Source: Ahrensia sp. (GTDB lineage Bacteria; Pseudomonadota; Alphaproteobacteria; Rhizobiales; Rhizobiaceae). From it: DNA of 46,267 bases. The DNA lies in assembly GCA_002698425.1 (NCBI GenBank), contig NZXU01000109.1:1-46267 (forward strand), written 5' to 3'. The position numbers were made by a program, and so were the translations under genes. Shown here piece by piece: positions 24,313-33,627 of this stretch. Every line of letters begins with the position of its first letter. Within the stretch, counting starts at the first letter, position 1. The notes under the pieces are model-generated. The model worked only from the letters and a program-made list of their open reading frames with translations, was not told where the DNA came from and did not search any database.

Positions 24313-27300
24313 TTGGTTTTCAGATGCGCGAAAGGGGCGCGGGCCGTCCTGTTGCTGTTGTGCCTGGTCGGGGCTCCCTGCCTGAGCGTCAATGCCCAAA
24401 CGCTTTCCGAAGACGATCTCATCAGAAAAACCTTCGACCTGACGATGCAGGGGCGCGCCCTTGTCGAGGCCGGTAATTTCGCGGAGGCCGAAAGGCTGTT
24501 TCGCGATGTGTTGCAGATGCAGCGGCAGGCGGCGACGCCGTCGCCGCTCTCGGTGGCCTCTGCGCTGCACAATCTGGCGGCGGTGGTCGCCCGGCAGGGC
24601 CGGATCGCCGAGGCTGAGCCGATGGCGCGCGATGCGCTGGCAATGCGCGAGGCCAATGGCGCCGTCGACAATGCCCTGGTGCAGTCCTGGCAATTGCTGG
24701 CATCGATCCTGAAGGATAGCGGACGATTGGCGGAAGCCGAGGAGATGGCGGCCAAGGCGGTCGATCGAACCCTGAACGGTTCCGATGTCGACCGCACCGA
24801 CCTGATCAGGAACGCGGCGACGCTTGCCGCGCTGCAGGCGGAAAACGGCGATCTCGGCGCGGCCAACCAACTGCTCGGCCAGCTGATGCCGATGCTGCCG
24901 GATCTTTCCGGTCACGACCGGGTGCAGGTGCTCAATGTCGCCGGCCGGATCGCGTCGCTGGGCGGCGACACCGCGAACGCCGAGACCTGGTATCGCGAGG
25001 CGTTGTCGCAGGCGGCCGGCCTGCCGCGAACGAAGGACTGGACCGCACAGGATGAGGCGACGCTGCTCAACAATCTCGGCGCGCTCTTGTCCCAACAGGG
25101 CCGGCTGGCGGATGCGCAAGGCCTGTTCGCCGACGGCGCCCGGGTCCTGGCGGAAGCGGGGCTCGGGCAAACGCCGCTTGCCGCCACCATTTTCGACGGG
25201 CTCGGCGAGGTCTATCGCGGGCAGTTTCTTTATCAGGAGGCCTACGACACGCAGCGCAAGGCGCTCGATATCCGCATCGCCATCTTCGACTCGCCGCATC
25301 CGGAGATCGGCGTTTCCTTTTCCAATATCGGGCTGACCTTGTTGCGCGCCGGCGAGGTCGAATATGCGGTCGCCTCGCTCGAACAGGCCGTCAGGATCCA
25401 GCGTGCGACCGGCGATATCCTGCGGCTCGCCCGGGCGGAATCGAACCTCTCCGCCGCCTATTTTCTTCTCGGGCGCGCGCAGGACGCGATCGGCGTCTCC
25501 CGCGAGGCGAGCGTGATCTTCGAGGAAAACCGGCCGACGGGGCATTCGGATGTCGTTACGTCGCTTTTCAACCTTGCCTGGCTGCAACTGAGCGCCGGCG
25601 AGGCGGCGCCCGCGCGCGACGTCGCCCGAAAGGCGCTCGATCTGTACAAGCTCAACACAGCGCGGCTCGGCGCGGACGAAACGATCGGCGCGGCGGAACT
25701 GCGCGAAAAGCGCCGGCAGGTCATGGCGGTGGTCGCCGCGCTATGGGAGACCGATCCGGCGACCGGTCTCGACGAGGCCTTCCGCGCGGCGCAATGGGCG
25801 CAGTCATCAACGGCGGCGCAGGTCGTTCGCCGCGTCGCGGCGCGATTTGCGGCCGGCGAGGGCGCTATCGCCGATCTGGCGCGGCGCAAGCAGGACCTGG
25901 TCAATGAATGGCGGGCGGCGGACAGGCAGTTTCTCAACGCCGTCGGCACATCCGGCGCCGCGAACAAGGTTTCCGTCACCCTGCAGGGCCGCATCGATGC
26001 GATCACCGCGAACATCAGGACGCTCGATGACGAGATCGAGGCGCGTTTTCCCGATTACGCCCGGCTGACCCAGCCCGACGTGCTGTCGATCGCCGACATC
26101 CAGGCCTTGCTCGGGCCGGACGAGGCGTTGTTGATGCCGGTCACGACTTCGGACGAGACCTATGTCTTCGCGATGAGCCGCGATGCGGCGAAATGGGCGC
26201 AGACCCCGCTGTCGGAGGAGGATCTCGACCGAGAGATCCGGGCGTTGCGCAAGGATCTCGATCCGCTCGGAGCCGCCCGCGCCGCCAAGCGCCTGAAACA
26301 ACCAATGGCCGTCAGCGGGCCGACATTCGACCGTGCGACGGCGCATGATCTCTACAGAAAGCTGATAGCGCCTGTTGCCGACGTACTGGACGATCGCGGG
26401 ACGGTATTCGTCGTGAAGGAAGGGGCGCTCGCCGGCCTACCTTTGTCGGTGCTGGTCGCTTCGCCGCCGCAAGGCGCGGATACCGATCCGCTGGCGCTTC
26501 GCGATACCGACTGGCTCGCCCGCCATCATGCGTTCGCGACACTGCCCTCGGCGATGAGCCTGCAGACGCTGCGCCGTTTTTCCAATCCGCGGCAGGCCGA
26601 GGCGGCCTTCGCGGCGTTCGGCGATCCGGATTTCGCCGGAAACGAGGAGACGGAACAGCCGGTCCAGATCGCCGGCTACTTCAACCGCGGCGTCGCCGAT
26701 ACGCGCGCGGTGCGTTCATTGCCGCCGCTGCCGGGAACGCGGCGCGAGGTGCAGGGACTGGCAACGCTGCTTGGCGTTTCCGACGATGCGATCCGCCTTG
26801 GCGGGCAAGCGACCGAGGAGGCCGTGAAGCGTTCGCCGCTGGTCTCGAAGGCGGCGATCGTCACGTTCGCCACGCATGGGCTGGTCGCCGGCGATCTCGA
26901 CGGTCTCGCCGAGCCGGCGCTTGCCTTTTCGGCCCCGCAGACGCCAAGCGAGCTCGATGACGGGCTGCTCACGGCGTCGGAAGCCGCCGAACTCGACCTG
27001 GCCGCCGACTGGGTGATCCTGTCGGCCTGTAACACCGCGGCACCGGACGGAACGCCGGGCGGGGAGGGGCTGTCCGGCCTCGCCAGCGCCTTCCTCTATG
27101 CCGGCGCGCGCTCGCTGCTGGTGTCGCATTGGCCGGTGCGCGACGACGCCGCGGCTTTGCTGACGCAGGGCGCGATCGCGGCACGCGCGAAGGATGCCGA
27201 TATCGGTCACGCCGAGAGTCTGCGGCGCTCGATGCTGGGCTTGCTCGACGACCCCGATTTGCCGGGCGGTTCCCATCCCTCGGTCTGGGCGCCATTCGTG

Positions 27301-27318
27301 GTCGTCGGAGCCGACTAA
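24313..27318 (+). CDS. exported TPR CHAT-domain protease
   Basis: A 1001-residue protein. It begins at a TTG with a full GGGGAGG site at 24301-24307; no in-frame ATG would give the signal peptide (ARAVLLLLCLVGAPCLSVNA, cleaved before QT). Tetratricopeptide repeats fill residues about 35-460 (for example ALHNLAAVVARQGRIAEAEP), a coiled segment follows, and the CHAT domain covers about 640-1000. Catalytic His855 is in FATHGLV and Cys906 in LSACNTA. The GGEGLSGLASAFLYAGARS and SHWPV segments are textbook CHAT. It is a monocistronic gene between two minus-strand genes for related small secreted proteins, and its CHAT domain is less like the other two. Probable periplasmic Cys peptidase. Confidence 0.9.
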   Translation: MVFRCAKGARAVLLLLCLVGAPCLSVNAQTLSEDDLIRKTFDLTMQGRALVEAGNFAEAERLFRDVLQMQRQAATPSPLSVASALHNLAAVVARQGRIAEAEPMARDALAMREANGAVDNALVQSWQLLASILKDSGRLAEAEEMAAKAVDRTLNGSDVDRTDLIRNAATLAALQAENGDLGAANQLLGQLMPMLPDLSGHDRVQVLNVAGRIASLGGDTANAETWYREALSQAAGLPRTKDWTAQDEATLLNNLGALLSQQGRLADAQGLFADGARVLAEAGLGQTPLAATIFDGLGEVYRGQFLYQEAYDTQRKALDIRIAIFDSPHPEIGVSFSNIGLTLLRAGEVEYAVASLEQAVRIQRATGDILRLARAESNLSAAYFLLGRAQDAIGVSREASVIFEENRPTGHSDVVTSLFNLAWLQLSAGEAAPARDVARKALDLYKLNTARLGADETIGAAELREKRRQVMAVVAALWETDPATGLDEAFRAAQWAQSSTAAQVVRRVAARFAAGEGAIADLARRKQDLVNEWRAADRQFLNAVGTSGAANKVSVTLQGRIDAITANIRTLDDEIEARFPDYARLTQPDVLSIADIQALLGPDEALLMPVTTSDETYVFAMSRDAAKWAQTPLSEEDLDREIRALRKDLDPLGAARAAKRLKQPMAVSGPTFDRATAHDLYRKLIAPVADVLDDRGTVFVVKEGALAGLPLSVLVASPPQGADTDPLALRDTDWLARHHAFATLPSAMSLQTLRRFSNPRQAEAAFAAFGDPDFAGNEETEQPVQIAGYFNRGVADTRAVRSLPPLPGTRREVQGLATLLGVSDDAIRLGGQATEEAVKRSPLVSKAAIVTFATHGLVAGDLDGLAEPALAFSAPQTPSELDDGLLTASEAAELDLAADWVILSACNTAAPDGTPGGEGLSGLASAFLYAGARSLLVSHWPVRDDAAALLTQGAIAARAKDADIGHAESLRRSMLGLLDDPDLPGGSHPSVWAPFVVVGAD

Positions 27319-27351
27319 TCTCGGAACCCGATCGATCCCGGAAGGCTTCGA

Positions 27352-28023
27352 TCAGTTCGTGGTGAGCGCGTAGGTGTCGGCGAAGTCGCTCTTGTTTTCC
27401 AGCGTGACCTCGAAGGGACCGGTCGCGCCCGGCGTCCAGCCGCACTGGTTGATATTGCTCGAATCCGTCTGCGAGCAAACGAGCGCGCCGCGTTTGTCGC
27501 GCACGAACAGGTCGATATCCGCCTTGCCGAGTCCTTCCGAATAGACTTCGGCGAATTCGCCGCCGACGAAGTTCAGATTGCTGTATCTGTGGGTGGAATG
27601 GGCGGCGAGGCGGCCTTCGGTATAGACCGCCTGGCCTTCCAGGCCCTTCGATCTGGATGTGCGGATATCTTCGGCAAGGCCTGCAATCACTTCGCTGCCG
27701 CCGGAAAGCCGCACGGCCTCTTCAAGCCAGCCTTCCCAGGCGAAAGCCTGTCCCGACCTGTCGCCTGCACCGGTTTCACCGTCCTCAAGCGTGCCGAGCT
27801 CGCCGGCGCTCATGCCGGAATCCTTGCGCAGTCGCGCCGCCGAAAGCATCAAAACCGGATCGGATGTTTCGATCGCGCGGTCGTGCAATACACGCGACAT
27901 TCGGATCAGTTTCAGCGCTTCTGCCTGCGGGTCTTCCGGAGCCGACTGGCCGAAACTCGGTGTCGCGATGGCGCTCGCGAGGATCAGCGCGGGAACGGCG
28001 ACCGCGCGCAAGAGGATTTTCAT
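27352..28023 (-). CDS. secreted protein with PPC-like C-terminal domain, paralogue of the 23680-24072 product
   Basis: A 223-residue protein with a Sec signal peptide (MKILLRAVAVPALILASAIA, cleavage near SFG-QS). Residues 35-125 are helical and align with the small secreted protein at 23680-24072. Residues about 150-223 look like a bacterial pre-peptidase C-terminal (PPC) beta-sandwich: KADIDLFVRDKRGALV, then GPFEVTLENKSDFADTYAL. PPC domains are found on secreted peptidases, where they aid export or substrate contact. Here it stands on a separate protein convergent with the middle CHAT gene, 33 bases away. A role as substrate or adaptor of the CHAT protease is inferred from position only. Confidence 0.8.
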   Translation of the reverse strand: MKILLRAVAVPALILASAIATPSFGQSAPEDPQAEALKLIRMSRVLHDRAIETSDPVLMLSAARLRKDSGMSAGELGTLEDGETGAGDRSGQAFAWEGWLEEAVRLSGGSEVIAGLAEDIRTSRSKGLEGQAVYTEGRLAAHSTHRYSNLNFVGGEFAEVYSEGLGKADIDLFVRDKRGALVCSQTDSSNINQCGWTPGATGPFEVTLENKSDFADTYALTTN

Positions 28024-28167
28024 ATTTTGTAGCTCCAGCCTTCACTTGCCCGGACGATCAATCATCCGCCAGAATTCGGCACTAAAAGGGCAGAGAATGC
28101 AACCGGTTGGCAGCCGCCGCGCTTTGGCCTAGAAAAGTCGCGGGGCTGCAGGGGAGTTGGACACCGC

Positions 28168-29613
28168 ATGTCGCGATCGACAATGTTGCGCCGCATTGCG
28201 GGATTGGCCGCGGCGACCATGCTGGCAGGCTGTGTCTCGGTCAATGACACGCTGAATTCTTTCTCCGAAATCCAGCTCGAGGAAACGCCGGGTTTGACGG
28301 CGCAAGCCGACGACATGAGCGCCGACAGCGATTTCGTCGCACTCGCCTTTTCCGGCGGTGGCACGCGCGCGGCGGCCTTCGCCTATGGTATTCTCAGCGA
28401 AATGCAGGAGACCGGGATCCCCGGAAAGGACGGTGTTTCGGCCTTCGACGAAATCCGGTTCCTCTCGGGCGTCTCGGGCGGATCGGTGACCGCTGCCTAT
28501 TTCGGTCTCAAGGGCGAGCGCGGCTTCGCCGACTTCAAGCAGAATTTCCTCGTCAGGAACGGCGAGGAATATATGCGGACCTCGAAGCTCGACCCGGTCA
28601 ATCTGCTGCGTGCGGCGAGCGGCGGCGTAAACAGCCGGCAAGGGTTCGGGCGCTGGCTGGACGAGAACCTTTTCAAGGGCGCGACCTTCGCCGACCTCTA
28701 TCGCAACAAGCAGATCACCACCTGGATCAACGCGTCGGACATCTACAACCGGACGCCGTTCACTTTCGAGCCGGAGACGTTCCGCGCTCTGTGCAGCGAC
28801 CTGAACAGGCTGCCGGTCGCCGAGGCTGTCGCGGCGTCGGCCGCGGTGCCCATCGTCTTCTCGCCGATCGTGCTGGAAGCCTACGGGCCGCGTTGCACTT
28901 ACGAACCGCCGGCATGGCTGACCACGGCCGCCTACAACACCGAGGCCTCGGCCTCGCTGCGCGCCTACGCACGGGCGCTGCGCAACTACCGAGACCCGGA
29001 GAAGATGCGCTACGTCAAGCTGCTCGATGGCGCGGTGACCGACAATTTCGGCTTGACCGGCATCTCGATCGCGCGCGGCCGGGCGCAGACACGTCACGCC
29101 CCCTTCAGCGAGGAGGAGGCGGTGGCGCTGGAGCGCATGGTCTTCATCGTCTCCAATGCCGGGCGCGAGCTCGACGGCGACTGGGCGAACGAGGTCGCCG
29201 GTCCGGGCGGTCTCGACCTTGTGTCGGCGATCGCGGATACGGCGATGGCCTCCGCGACACGCGAGGGCTTCGACGCCTTCAAGGCCGCGATGGAGCGCTG
29301 GCAGCAGGATCTGATCGCCTATCGCTGTTCCCTGAGCAATTCGGAGGTCAGGAAATTCGGCGGCGACCCGCGCAAATGGAATTGCCGCAACCTGAAGCTC
29401 TATGTCGCCGAACTGCGCTTCGACCAATTGGACAGCCAGATGGAGGCGAAGCTGAACGAGGTTCCCACCCGTTTGAAGCTGCCGCGCGAGCAGGTCGATC
29501 TGTCGATCGAGGCGGGCCGCCTGGCGGTGCGCCAGCACCCGGTCTACCGCAATTTCCTGCGCTCCTATGAGGGGATTTCCGCCAAGGGCAAGCGCCGCAT
29601 TTCCCCGGACTGA
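28168..29613 (+). CDS. patatin-like phospholipase lipoprotein
   Basis: A 481-residue protein with a lipoprotein signal peptide: lipobox TMLAGC, lipidated Cys22. The patatin domain begins near residue 55 with the oxyanion motif FSGGGTRAAAFAYG, then the nucleophile Ser103 in GVSGGS, and the catalytic Asp287 in LLDGAVTDN (DGA type). It should be an acyl hydrolase of membrane lipids, anchored in the outer or inner membrane facing the periplasm. The region after residue 350 is helical and unrecognised. The ATG at 28168 follows GGGGAG. It diverges from the PPC-like gene and is convergent with the serine protease. Its placement inside the protease island suggests a lipid-attacking effector, which is inference. 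Confidence 0.9.
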   Translation: MSRSTMLRRIAGLAAATMLAGCVSVNDTLNSFSEIQLEETPGLTAQADDMSADSDFVALAFSGGGTRAAAFAYGILSEMQETGIPGKDGVSAFDEIRFLSGVSGGSVTAAYFGLKGERGFADFKQNFLVRNGEEYMRTSKLDPVNLLRAASGGVNSRQGFGRWLDENLFKGATFADLYRNKQITTWINASDIYNRTPFTFEPETFRALCSDLNRLPVAEAVAASAAVPIVFSPIVLEAYGPRCTYEPPAWLTTAAYNTEASASLRAYARALRNYRDPEKMRYVKLLDGAVTDNFGLTGISIARGRAQTRHAPFSEEEAVALERMVFIVSNAGRELDGDWANEVAGPGGLDLVSAIADTAMASATREGFDAFKAAMERWQQDLIAYRCSLSNSEVRKFGGDPRKWNCRNLKLYVAELRFDQLDSQMEAKLNEVPTRLKLPREQVDLSIEAGRLAVRQHPVYRNFLRSYEGISAKGKRRISPD

Positions 29614-29616
29614 CAC

Positions 29617-29645
29617 AAAAAAGGGCGGCGGAAAATCCGCCGCCC
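29617..29645 (-). terminator. rho-independent terminator between patatin and serine protease genes
   Basis: A perfect 10-bp stem (GGGCGGCGGA at 29623-29632 and TCCGCCGCCC at 29636-29645) with a three-base loop. The six A at 29617-29622 become a T run on the minus strand, so it terminates operon B after the serine protease. The stem may also slow transcription from the patatin side. Confidence 0.85.
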
Positions 29646-29671
29646 GTGATGCCGTTTCGGAAAAAGCCGGC

Positions 29672-30721
29672 TTACTTGTAGCCGAGCTTGGTCAGCACCC
29701 AGTCGGCGTAATTGCCGGTGCGGGTATAGGCGGAGAACTTGGCGTCGCGGTTGCAGCCCACGCCATCCATCGAAGCCAGCCCCCAGCTGACGATGCCAGC
29801 CTGGATGTATTTGCCTCCACCGACGCCGATGACCAGCGGTCCACCGCTGTCGCCGTCGCAGGCACCGCGCGGGCCTTCCGGCGTGCCCGAGCAGATCATG
29901 TTCTCGGTGAGCGGAACCGGGACCCTGCCGATCATCTCGTCCCAAATCGCGTTGGCGTCGTTGCCGGAAAGAGCGAGCGCGTTGGCCGCCTGCTGAAAGT
30001 AATTGGCCGCCGCCTTCATCGGGCCGGCGAGAAGGGCCGCGTTGCAGACATTGCGATCGATGATCTCGATGCGGCCTTCGCGCAGTTCACGCGACGGCGT
30101 GCCGGCTTCCGTTCGGCCCCAGCCGGTCACGATCGTTTCGGTGTTCGGCTTTTCGAGGATATCGGCATATTCGCCAGTCGGAATGGTGATCGTCTTGAAA
30201 TTGGCGTTCGGCACGCGTGCGAGCTTGATCAACGCGATGTCGTTGTCGAAACCGTTCGGATTGTAGTTCTCATTGACGATGATCTGCGCAACCTCGACGA
30301 AATCGCCCTCATTGGAGATGCGGTTCGTGCCGACCATGATGCGGGTCTTGGCGGGATCGATGATGTAGTAGCCGTCCTGGCGCTGCTCGACCACGCAGTG
30401 GGCCGCCGTCAGGACCCAGTCGTTCTGGATCATCGAGCCGCCGCAGAACTGCGAGAGAAGGTCACGCTCGACGTCGACGCGCATCAGCGCGACCTGCCAC
30501 GGCCAGGCGCCATCGGCGGCGATCTTGCCGTTCAGGACGCGCGACCGTTCCTCTTCGGAAGAGCCTTCCAGCAGCGCGGCCTTTTCCGGGCTTGCCGCGA
30601 AGTTGAACGGCATGTCCGGCGACCCTTCCTTTTTCTCCCACATCGGTTCCGCCGACGCCATCGCCGGCAGAATAAGGGCGATCGCCACGGCGCCGGCGAT
30701 CTTGCTCAGTGTTTTCCTCAT
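29672..30721 (-). CDS. secreted chymotrypsin-fold (S1) serine protease with zymogen-like activation site
   Basis: A 349-residue protein with a Sec signal peptide (MRKTLSKIAGAVAIALILPA, cleavage near ASA-EP). A pro-segment of about 37 residues ends at Arg61 before VLNG, the layout of trypsinogen-type activation (R before IVGG). The triad is His108 (TAAHC), Asp161 (DNDIAL) and Ser292 (GDSGGP), with Asp291 ready to pair with a new N-terminal Val62. The residue six before Ser292 is Gly286 (GACDGDSGG), not the Asp of trypsin, so specificity is more likely for neutral side chains. It is the last gene of operon B, 55 bases after the CHAT gene, and is followed by a strong terminator. Confidence 0.93.
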   Translation of the reverse strand: MRKTLSKIAGAVAIALILPAMASAEPMWEKKEGSPDMPFNFAASPEKAALLEGSSEEERSRVLNGKIAADGAWPWQVALMRVDVERDLLSQFCGGSMIQNDWVLTAAHCVVEQRQDGYYIIDPAKTRIMVGTNRISNEGDFVEVAQIIVNENYNPNGFDNDIALIKLARVPNANFKTITIPTGEYADILEKPNTETIVTGWGRTEAGTPSRELREGRIEIIDRNVCNAALLAGPMKAAANYFQQAANALALSGNDANAIWDEMIGRVPVPLTENMICSGTPEGPRGACDGDSGGPLVIGVGGGKYIQAGIVSWGLASMDGVGCNRDAKFSAYTRTGNYADWVLTKLGYK

Positions 30722-30776
30722 CGTCAGTCCTTTCAGGGTTGCGATTGTGTTGCCTCTAGCGGGTACGCGGAAACCG

Positions 30777-33605
30777 TCACAGCCAGTTTCCGATCAGGAT
30801 GAAGGACGACCAGAAATAGGGATGGGAAAATCCCGCTGACGTGTCGGCCTTGCGTTTCTGTTTCGACAGGGCGGCGCGCTCGCCGCCTTTGGATGCGACA
30901 AGCGTTTCGCCGCCACGCATCATGGCGATCTGGGCGGCGCGCAGCGCATCGGCTTTCGACATGCCGCCGCGCATCATGTTGTCGTAGAAGTCTTCCATCA
31001 GCTTCGCCGTCGCTTCATCTGCGACGGGCCATAGCGACGCCATGACGGCGGAGGCTCCGCTCATCTGCGCGGTGGTGCCGAAGCCTTCGATTTCGGATCC
31101 GTCGCCGCCGCCGCCGCGGGCGGTCTGGCAGGCGGACAGGGTCACGAGGTCTATGCCCTTGAAGGAGAGCGCGCGCTTGTTGCGGATATCGGAAAGCGGA
31201 AGATGCGCGCCATCGCCGAGCAGCAGGAACGAGTTGTCGATCTGGCCCGGCATCAGGTTGAAATGGCTGGCGATATGCAGGATTTCCGGCTTCTTCAACA
31301 GGGTGAGGCGCAGGCTCTTTTCGGAGAATGCGTCGTCGAATTCGGCCGGGCCCTCAAGTATGCCGGCGTCGTCCTCGCCGGCGAAGATCCGTTCGATCTC
31401 GCGCTTCACGCCAGGCAGCGGAGAAAAGCCCGGATGCGCGGCGGTGACCCCGAAGCCGGCGCTTTTCGCGGCGAGCCGGTCGCCCCGGCGGAACTGCGTC
31501 GGCACGGAGGGCGTGTAGAGCGCTACCGCGTAATCCTCGACGAAATAACGTTCGCCGTCGTAAAGCGCCGCGAAGGGCAAATAGCGCAGGAAGCCGTCGA
31601 GGTTGAGCATGACGACTTCGACGCCGGCTTCTTCCAGGTCCTGTGCGACAGGTCGGACGACCACGTCATAAAGCGCCTTCAGCTTGTCGGTCGTATCGGC
31701 GCTGCGGGCCTCGATGGCGACCAGCGCCTCGAATGTCATGCGGGATAGCTCGACCTTCGAGACGTCGGACTGTTTATGCAGCGTGACGCTGGGCAGGGTG
31801 ACGAAAATATGCGTCGCCTTGTCGATCGCGGCGACCTGCAGGATCGCGGTCTTCTGCTCGAAGTTCTCGAGGATCGCCTGCTGGCTTCCAACCGCATCGA
31901 ACTGGCTTTCGAAAGACTGTTTGCGGTCTTCCTCGACATCCGCGAGGAAGGCGTCGACCTGCTGGTCGAAATTCTCCGCCGCCCGGTCGATGCTTGCCTG
32001 CAGGACGTCGATCTTCTCGATATCCTCGTCGGTCGCCTCGTCGCGCTCGATCTTGCCGATCAACTGATCGAGTTCGCGCGCGGCGGCGAGCGGGAATTCC
32101 GACAGGGCGGCGATCTTCACCTCCTCGTCCTGTTCGGAGTCATTGAGCAGCGCGCGTGTATCGCGCAGGTCGGCGGAGGCGTCGCGGCGCAGGAATTCGA
32201 AGACTTCCTGCTCCTTTTCCATGTTGAGGACGGCCTGGGCTTCCGTAAAGCGGCCTTCCTCGATCAGCATGTCGGCGAGGTGCTGGTAAAGCCAGCGCCA
32301 TTCGTCTTTCAGTTCCTTGCTTTCGCCTTCCGACAGCGACTTGTTCGCCGAGCGAATGGATTGCTGCGCATTGACCGCGAGCTTGGCGAAAGCGATGGCC
32401 CGTTTCGGATCGCCCTTGGCGCGAAAGGCGCGCGCGAATGTGTCGAAGGCCCAGCGCTGTTCCTCCAGCGTGATCTCGTTGTTGGCCTTGATGTAAGGCA
32501 TCGCCTTCATGGTCCAGCGGATCGCCGAATCCTGATTGCCGAGATAGTGCTCGATGATGCCGATATTGATCGCGACGATACCGGCATTGCGCGAATAGCG
32601 GCCTTCGTGACGCGCGATGATCGTCTCGGCCTTGAGGAACCAGCGTTTCGAGACCTCGTAGCTTTCGAGGCGGCGATGCACCCAGCCGATATTGTTGGCT
32701 GTCCAGCCGATCTGCATCGCATCCGGTCCGAGTGCCTCGTTGTAGCGCAGCAGTGCCTCGGTATAGACATCGAGCGCTTCTTCGTAGCGGTGCAGTCCCT
32801 CGAGGCTGATGCCCTCGTCGAGATAGGTGTCGGCGACTTCGCTGCTCATGTCGCCGAACTCGTTGATGCGCACTGTCCGCGCCTGCCGGAACATCATGAT
32901 GGCCTGTTCGTATTTCGACAGACCCTGCAGAGCGGCGCCCCTGCTTTCGAGCGCCGTGGCGACACCCGCGGCGTCGCCGGCCATGGCGGAAATCGTCATG
33001 GCCTGTTCATAGATCTCCATCGCCTCGGTGAAATGGGCGGTGTTGAGGCTGACATCGCCGAGCATGAACAGGATCGCGGCCTTCCACTTCCGGTCCTCGC
33101 CCTCGGCGTCCGCGTAGAGATCGAGCGCCATCTTCAGATATTCGCGTGCGCGCTCGAGATTTTCGGCGTCGCCCTTGCTGCGGTATATCCAGCCGAGATT
33201 ATAGAGCGCCGGCTTCAGGCCGCCGATATCCTCGCCGTCCGTCAGACCATAGGTCTCGACCGCGCGGCGATAGTAGTCGGCCGCTTCGTCGTATCCGTCG
33301 GCGCCTCGCTGCATATGGGCGTAGCCGAGGGCCGAATAACTCTCGGCCTTCCATTTGAGGCTGTCTTCTCCAGCGGCGTTTTCGAATGCGTCGGCCGCCT
33401 TGAGGAAGGTGGTCGACGCGGACCCCAGTTCCTCGCGCTCCAGATAGGCCCAACCGAGATCGTAAAGCGCGCTGGCGTCGCCGCTCTCGGCGGATTTGAG
33501 CAGGGCCCGGTCGATGGGCGCCTCGCTCTCCGCTTCCTGCGCGAGGGCAGGGCCGGCCAGCACGAGGCCCAGTAGCAGAATTGCCGATGCGAGTGTCGTC
33601 TTCAT
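30777..33605 (-). CDS. exported TPR CHAT-domain protease
   Basis: A 942-residue protein. The start at 33605 gives a clean signal peptide (MKTTLASAILLLGLVLAG, cleaved at ALA-QE) after GGGGAG; the open frame extends upstream without sense. TPRs fill residues about 30-470 (ALYDLGWAYLEREELGSAST), a charged coiled-coil region follows (about 500-580), and the CHAT domain occupies about 590-942, with His781 in LHIASHF and Cys826 in LSACQTA. The CHAT half shares RYLPFAALYDG, FSPLPGV and LLLGDG with the Sel1/CHAT protein of operon A. It lies 22 bases after the metacaspase gene and 55 before the serine protease gene. It is a probable periplasmic Cys peptidase in a three-protease operon. Confidence 0.9.
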   Translation of the reverse strand: MKTTLASAILLLGLVLAGPALAQEAESEAPIDRALLKSAESGDASALYDLGWAYLEREELGSASTTFLKAADAFENAAGEDSLKWKAESYSALGYAHMQRGADGYDEAADYYRRAVETYGLTDGEDIGGLKPALYNLGWIYRSKGDAENLERAREYLKMALDLYADAEGEDRKWKAAILFMLGDVSLNTAHFTEAMEIYEQAMTISAMAGDAAGVATALESRGAALQGLSKYEQAIMMFRQARTVRINEFGDMSSEVADTYLDEGISLEGLHRYEEALDVYTEALLRYNEALGPDAMQIGWTANNIGWVHRRLESYEVSKRWFLKAETIIARHEGRYSRNAGIVAINIGIIEHYLGNQDSAIRWTMKAMPYIKANNEITLEEQRWAFDTFARAFRAKGDPKRAIAFAKLAVNAQQSIRSANKSLSEGESKELKDEWRWLYQHLADMLIEEGRFTEAQAVLNMEKEQEVFEFLRRDASADLRDTRALLNDSEQDEEVKIAALSEFPLAAARELDQLIGKIERDEATDEDIEKIDVLQASIDRAAENFDQQVDAFLADVEEDRKQSFESQFDAVGSQQAILENFEQKTAILQVAAIDKATHIFVTLPSVTLHKQSDVSKVELSRMTFEALVAIEARSADTTDKLKALYDVVVRPVAQDLEEAGVEVVMLNLDGFLRYLPFAALYDGERYFVEDYAVALYTPSVPTQFRRGDRLAAKSAGFGVTAAHPGFSPLPGVKREIERIFAGEDDAGILEGPAEFDDAFSEKSLRLTLLKKPEILHIASHFNLMPGQIDNSFLLLGDGAHLPLSDIRNKRALSFKGIDLVTLSACQTARGGGGDGSEIEGFGTTAQMSGASAVMASLWPVADEATAKLMEDFYDNMMRGGMSKADALRAAQIAMMRGGETLVASKGGERAALSKQKRKADTSAGFSHPYFWSSFILIGNWL

Positions 33606-33627
33606 GAGATCAACTCCCCGGGCAGCC

